From assembly GCF_900129275.1 (NCBI RefSeq), contig NZ_FQUX01000003.1:1-64000 (forward strand): 64,000 nt of DNA, given 5' to 3'. A model generated the notes under the pieces. It was not told where the DNA came from, searched no databases, and saw only the letters and a program-made list of their open reading frames with translations. The first letter of the stretch is position 1. Every line of letters starts with the position of its first letter. Below, piece by piece: positions 61,317 to 64,000 of this stretch. The position numbers and the translations under genes are program-made. This stretch comes from Arenibacter palladensis. Lineage in GTDB: Bacteria > Bacteroidota > Bacteroidia > Flavobacteriales > Flavobacteriaceae.

Positions 61317-61886
61317 ATGAAATCAAATTTGCACCCTCTTAAAATGACAAAATTACTTTTTCTATTTACAGTAATCATTAGTACAGGATGTAAGGAAAAA
61401 CATTCAGAATCAATAGTTGGAACACAGTTTAAAGATTATTGGAGTTTAAACCAACTAGCCAATTTTGAAAAGGTATCCGATACTACTTTTTTTAATGATG
61501 AAATTGAACCTAAATTCAAATTACTTCATTTAAAAAATAAAAACAGAGACCTTGTTATCTATTCCAGGATCCAGTATGACTCTAAAAATAACAGGATTTA
61601 CAAAGTATTGGATACCTTATCATTTTTGACTTCTGACAATAGTGAAAAACTAACAATTGGTTATTGTGAAATTGACTTAAAAAATAATAACAAGGGTAAC
61701 ATAATTGCATTCATTGAAAAAACCGATGATGAAAATATGTTTATCGAAAAAATAATGGAGGCATGGGTTGCCAACCCCGTTTCTGAACGAATTGAAAAAT
61801 TAAAAAATATTGATAAAGTGGATTGTTTCAATGATTCATACAACGGATATGAAACCAAAATAAATTACGATCTTTTAAATAATTAA
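61317..61886 (+). CDS. Lipoprotein, hypothetical
   Basis: The 189-residue protein has a lipoprotein signal, best seen from the second start at 61344 (MTKLLFLFTVIISTGC), so the lipobox cysteine is followed by KEKHSESIVG. ATG 61317 would add nine residues. The mature part is beta-rich and acidic: IVGTQFKDYWSLNQLANFEKV, LHLKNKNRDLVIYSRIQYDSKNNRIYKVLDTLSF, GYCEIDLKNNNKGNIIAFIEK. No family is recognised. Base composition is more AT-rich than the neighbouring operons. Confidence 0.65.
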   Translation: MKSNLHPLKMTKLLFLFTVIISTGCKEKHSESIVGTQFKDYWSLNQLANFEKVSDTTFFNDEIEPKFKLLHLKNKNRDLVIYSRIQYDSKNNRIYKVLDTLSFLTSDNSEKLTIGYCEIDLKNNNKGNIIAFIEKTDDENMFIEKIMEAWVANPVSERIEKLKNIDKVDCFNDSYNGYETKINYDLLNN

Positions 61887-61899
61887 AACCGAACATAAA

Positions 61900-62436
61900 A
61901 TGAAAAGTACATTTCCAGCTCTAGAATCTGAAAGGGTAGCCCTAAGACAATTTGTTGATTCGGATTTGGGAAATGTTTTTAAAGGGCTTTCACACCCCGA
62001 TATTATTAAGTACTACGGAATTAGTTTTAATAGTATGGAAGCAACGAAAGAACAAATGGCCTGGTTTGCCGACCTGGAAAAAAATGAAACCGGAATTTGG
62101 TGGGCTATTTGCTCAAAAGAGGATGGCAGATTTCTTGGAGCAGGAGGATTAAACAATATCAGTAAAGAAAATAGAAAGGCAGAAATCGGTTTTTGGCTGA
62201 TGCCAGAAAATTGGGGAAAAGGACTTATGACCGAGGTAATGCCCCTAATCCTTAATCACGCATTCACTAGTATAGGATTACATAGAATTGAAGGTTTTGT
62301 GGAGACTAAAAATGTGAATTGTAAAAAAGCTCTTGCTAAACTAAAATTCAATTGGGAAGGAACTATGCAAGATTGTGAAATTAAAAATGGAGAATTTATT
62401 AGTTTAGATATTTACTCAAAATTAGTTGATAAATGA
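61900..62436 (+). CDS. GNAT acetyltransferase (RimJ-type)
   Basis: The 178-residue protein has the GNAT pattern: LESERVALRQFVDSDLGNVFKGL, GIWWAICSKEDGRFLGAGGL, AEIGFWLMPENWGKGLMTEVMPLILNHAF (acetyl-CoA loop in the NWGKGLM part) and RIEGFVETKNVNCKKALAKLKFNWEG. RimJ/RimL-type members modify protein N-termini or small amines. It starts 13 nt after the lipoprotein gene, so the two may be co-transcribed. Confidence 0.88.
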   Translation: MKSTFPALESERVALRQFVDSDLGNVFKGLSHPDIIKYYGISFNSMEATKEQMAWFADLEKNETGIWWAICSKEDGRFLGAGGLNNISKENRKAEIGFWLMPENWGKGLMTEVMPLILNHAFTSIGLHRIEGFVETKNVNCKKALAKLKFNWEGTMQDCEIKNGEFISLDIYSKLVDK

Positions 62437-62593
62437 AACGTCTTGCAACAGGGTGTTTGAAACATTCCCCATAAGAGTTAAAACGAAAGTTTGCGAATAT
62501 TTGTAATGAGCGGCAAACAAAATAAAAGGCGATAGCAAAATGTTACTGCAAGTATCCTATCCCCATTACATATACTAACCATTGGCTATAATT

Positions 62594-63127
62594 ATGAATA
62601 AAATCCATCTCCAAATAATAGCACAAAAAGAGGCGAAAGAATTATTTAGCCTGATAAACAGAAATAAGAAAAGATTAGCTAGATATTTTCCCCTTACCTT
62701 AAAAAAGAACGAAAATATTGGTTCGACTATCAATTATTTAAAGGAGTTAACGCAAAAAACAAAAAAGAAGGAAATTTATGCCTTGGGAATTTATTCCCAA
62801 CAAGATTTGATAGGTATGATGTTTGTTAAAAATATCGATTGGCGGGTTCCAAAATGTGAATTAGGTTATTTTATAGACAAGGCATATGAAGGAAAAGGAA
62901 TAATGTCCATAGCCATTGATGAAACCATTAAATATTGCTTTGAAAATCTGAAGATGGAAAAAATATTTTTAAGAATTGGAACTGAAAATATTGGTAGTAA
63001 ACGCGTAGCCGAAAAAAAAGGATTTGAATTGGAAGGAATATTGCGCAGAGAATTTAGATTGGAGACCAAGGAATTAGTAGATGTAGAATATTATGGAAAA
63101 TTAAAGACTCCTCCCAAAAATTCATAA
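62594..63127 (+). CDS. GNAT acetyltransferase
   Basis: The 177-residue protein shows LISLINRNKKRLARYFP-like text at the start (LFSLINRNKKRLARYFPLTL), VPKCELGYFIDKAYEGKGIMSIAIDETIKYCFENLKMEKIFLRIGTENIGSKRVAEKKGFELEGILRREFRLETKELVDVEYYGKL, with the acetyl-CoA loop in YEGKGIM. It resembles ribosomal-protein-type acetyltransferases. I use ATG 62594 over TTG 62582. It is unrelated in sequence to the GNAT at 61900 beyond the fold. A 157-bp spacer separates the two. Confidence 0.88.
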   Translation: MNKIHLQIIAQKEAKELFSLINRNKKRLARYFPLTLKKNENIGSTINYLKELTQKTKKKEIYALGIYSQQDLIGMMFVKNIDWRVPKCELGYFIDKAYEGKGIMSIAIDETIKYCFENLKMEKIFLRIGTENIGSKRVAEKKGFELEGILRREFRLETKELVDVEYYGKLKTPPKNS

Positions 63128-63615
63128 CCGCTTCTTGATCTAAAATTAGCAATTTAAAACCTGTAACGCATGGTTCTAGGAGACTATTGTACTTAATTGC
63201 CAAAATAGATTGTATTAAATCTGAAATTGGATTTGAAAATATTGTATTAAGTCACATCTTTACGCCTCTCATGAAGAAATCTATACTATTTTATATAGCT
63301 TTATCAGGAGTATTCGCCAGTGCACAATCTTAGGTCAAATTATTTTCCCCATCAATATCATCTACGGATTACTGAATCAGAAAGATAGAACCAATAGCTA
63401 GTACAGATCTCAATTTGGTCCTCACCTATTCCTAAGAAAAAACTTCTTGCTTTTTGTCCGTCACTATTCCTATCCTGTATAACCCTCCTAGACCTAAAAT
63501 CCTGACAGGCCTGAATTTCTAGGTTCAATTGGGCAGGTTCGATATGTATTTACTAAATTAGTTACCAAAACATTAATATTAATTTTACACCAGCATTTTA
63601 GCGCCTATTGGATAA
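63128..63615. other. Spacer (488 bp) with a signal-peptide relic
   Basis: No intact gene. Around 63271 a 20-codon frame encodes a signal peptide and then stops (see the relic at 63271-63333). The rest is AT-rich without clear promoter boxes or repeats, and probably includes the promoter of the amidohydrolase at 63616. Confidence 0.5.
63271..63333 (+). pseudogene. Signal-peptide-only relic of a secreted protein
   Basis: ATG 63271 begins MKKSILFYIALSGVFASAQS and stops at TAG 63331-63333, directly after the expected AQ-type cleavage site. A usual exported protein of the phylum would continue for hundreds of residues. The sequence that follows has no long frame. This is probably the 5' end of a decayed gene; chance cannot be excluded for a 20-residue match. 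Confidence 0.4.
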
Positions 63616-64000
63616 ATGAAACTATTGAAACGTCTTTTGAAAATTTTCTTTGGGATTGTTGGTATGGTGATTATAGCTGCCATCATTGCATTGGGGCTGG
63701 ACAAAATGGGGACGCGTTATTTGAAAATCAAGAATGTGCCGGCTTCCAATAACTCAACCTATCTTATAACCAATGTAAACATAATCCCAATGCTTCAAGA
63801 TACTGTCTTGGCCAATAAAATGGTGTATATCCAAGATGGTATCATTAAAAGTATCTCCGAAAGCCTACCCGACAAAGAAGTAGAGATTGTTGATGCCCAA
63901 GGTAAATTTCTACTCCCCGGACTCATAGACATGCATGTGCACGTATGGGACAAATACGAACTTGGACTGTACCTTGCCAATGGTGTCACTGCGGTTAGAA
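63616..64000 (+). CDS. Amidohydrolase, N-terminal part (continues past window)
   Basis: The frame from ATG 63616 is open to the end of the window (128 codons). It has one membrane segment at about residues 8-30 (IFFGIVGMVIIAAIIALGL), then STYLITNVNIIPM, KMVYIQDGIIKSISE and GKFLLPGLIDMHVHVWDKYELGLYLANGVTAVR, the start of the imidazolonepropionase/dipeptidase-like amidohydrolase fold with the metal-binding HVH. It should be anchored to the inner membrane with its active domain outside. The family and substrate cannot be judged without the rest. Confidence 0.85.
   Translation, partial: MKLLKRLLKIFFGIVGMVIIAAIIALGLDKMGTRYLKIKNVPASNNSTYLITNVNIIPMLQDTVLANKMVYIQDGIIKSISESLPDKEVEIVDAQGKFLLPGLIDMHVHVWDKYELGLYLANGVTAVR

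Noticed and set aside
1-64000. CRISPR arrays, prophage, insertion sequences, rRNA and convincing tRNA genes
   Set aside because: No regularly spaced repeats, transposase or integrase frames, terminal inverted repeats or rRNA-like stretches were seen on either strand.

Overview
The window reads as chromosomal DNA of a marine-type member of the Flavobacteriaceae (Bacteroidota). Supporting signs are AT-rich spacers, Bacteroidota promoter boxes (TTG/TTTG about 20 nt upstream of TAnnTTTG), weak ribosome binding sites, many lipoprotein or AQ-type signal peptides, and families typical of the phylum (GH97, DUF1080, DUF4494, FecI-like sigma remnant, short-chain threonine dehydrogenase next to kbl). 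I would place it near Maribacter, Zobellia or Arenibacter, but the genus is a guess. No rRNA, convincing tRNA, CRISPR array, prophage or insertion sequence was seen.

Layout. 1-3.3 kb: minus-strand sugar-catabolism-type genes (lipoprotein beta-propeller dehydrogenase cut by the window edge, DUF1080 protein) beside two gene relics (the C-terminus of an FG-GAP/VCBS protein and a frameshifted ECF sigma factor). 3.9-5.2 kb: ArsR/SRPBCC/VOC operon with a readable promoter and two operator copies. 5.4-11.9 kb: ECF sigma trio, Crp-like regulator, TetR-controlled hydrolase, CPBP protease, AraC regulator. 12.1-18.2 kb: exported alkylsulfatase-like enzyme, then a tight run of zinc-ribbon protein, ferric-reductase-like membrane protein, NmrA-type reductase, SIP-type flavoprotein, EgtB and EgtD, which links ergothioneine-type thiol synthesis to redox proteins. 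18.2-33.5 kb: single genes, mostly secreted or sugar-related hydrolases (nucleoside-hydrolase-like lipoprotein, GH97, amidohydrolase, GH63/MGH1-like, acetylxylan esterase, Gfo/Idh/MocA), plus a hybrid histidine kinase. 33.6-39.9 kb: SDR, DUF4494, secreted propeller-like protein, and a SulP transporter paired with a beta-carbonic anhydrase.

40.3-46.2 kb is the most interesting stretch. A same-strand cluster encodes a cysteine-bearing ArsR repressor, a CPKC mini-thioredoxin, an OsmC protein, an exported rhodanese, an ArsP/UPF0718-type permease, an exported fusion of an acetolactate-decarboxylase-like domain with an FmdE-like domain, an exported DsrE protein and an exported SAM-methyltransferase-fold protein. 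Upstream are a 20-bp Crp/Fnr-type palindrome and a TACATTTG box without a -33 element. The parts fit a reactive-sulfur or metalloid response with an undescribed periplasmic enzyme set; this is inference. A decayed copy of the permease 5' end lies before the rhodanese gene, a scar suggesting the rhodanese was inserted into an older operon.

46.4-49.7 kb: DUF1080 protein, His-rich propeller protein, MarR regulator with two operators. 49.7-53.7 kb: threonine catabolism (tdh, kbl) divergent from an Lrp regulator, then a hydroxyacid dehydrogenase. 53.8-60.4 kb: polysaccharide-type genes (tandem alpha/beta-hydrolase, secreted propeller-like protein coupled to a heparinase II/III-like lyase, BAAT-type hydrolase). 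60.5-63.3 kb: unrelated small genes (two GNATs, a lipoprotein, a hypothetical) separated by long spacers, and a signal-peptide relic. The window ends inside an amidohydrolase gene.
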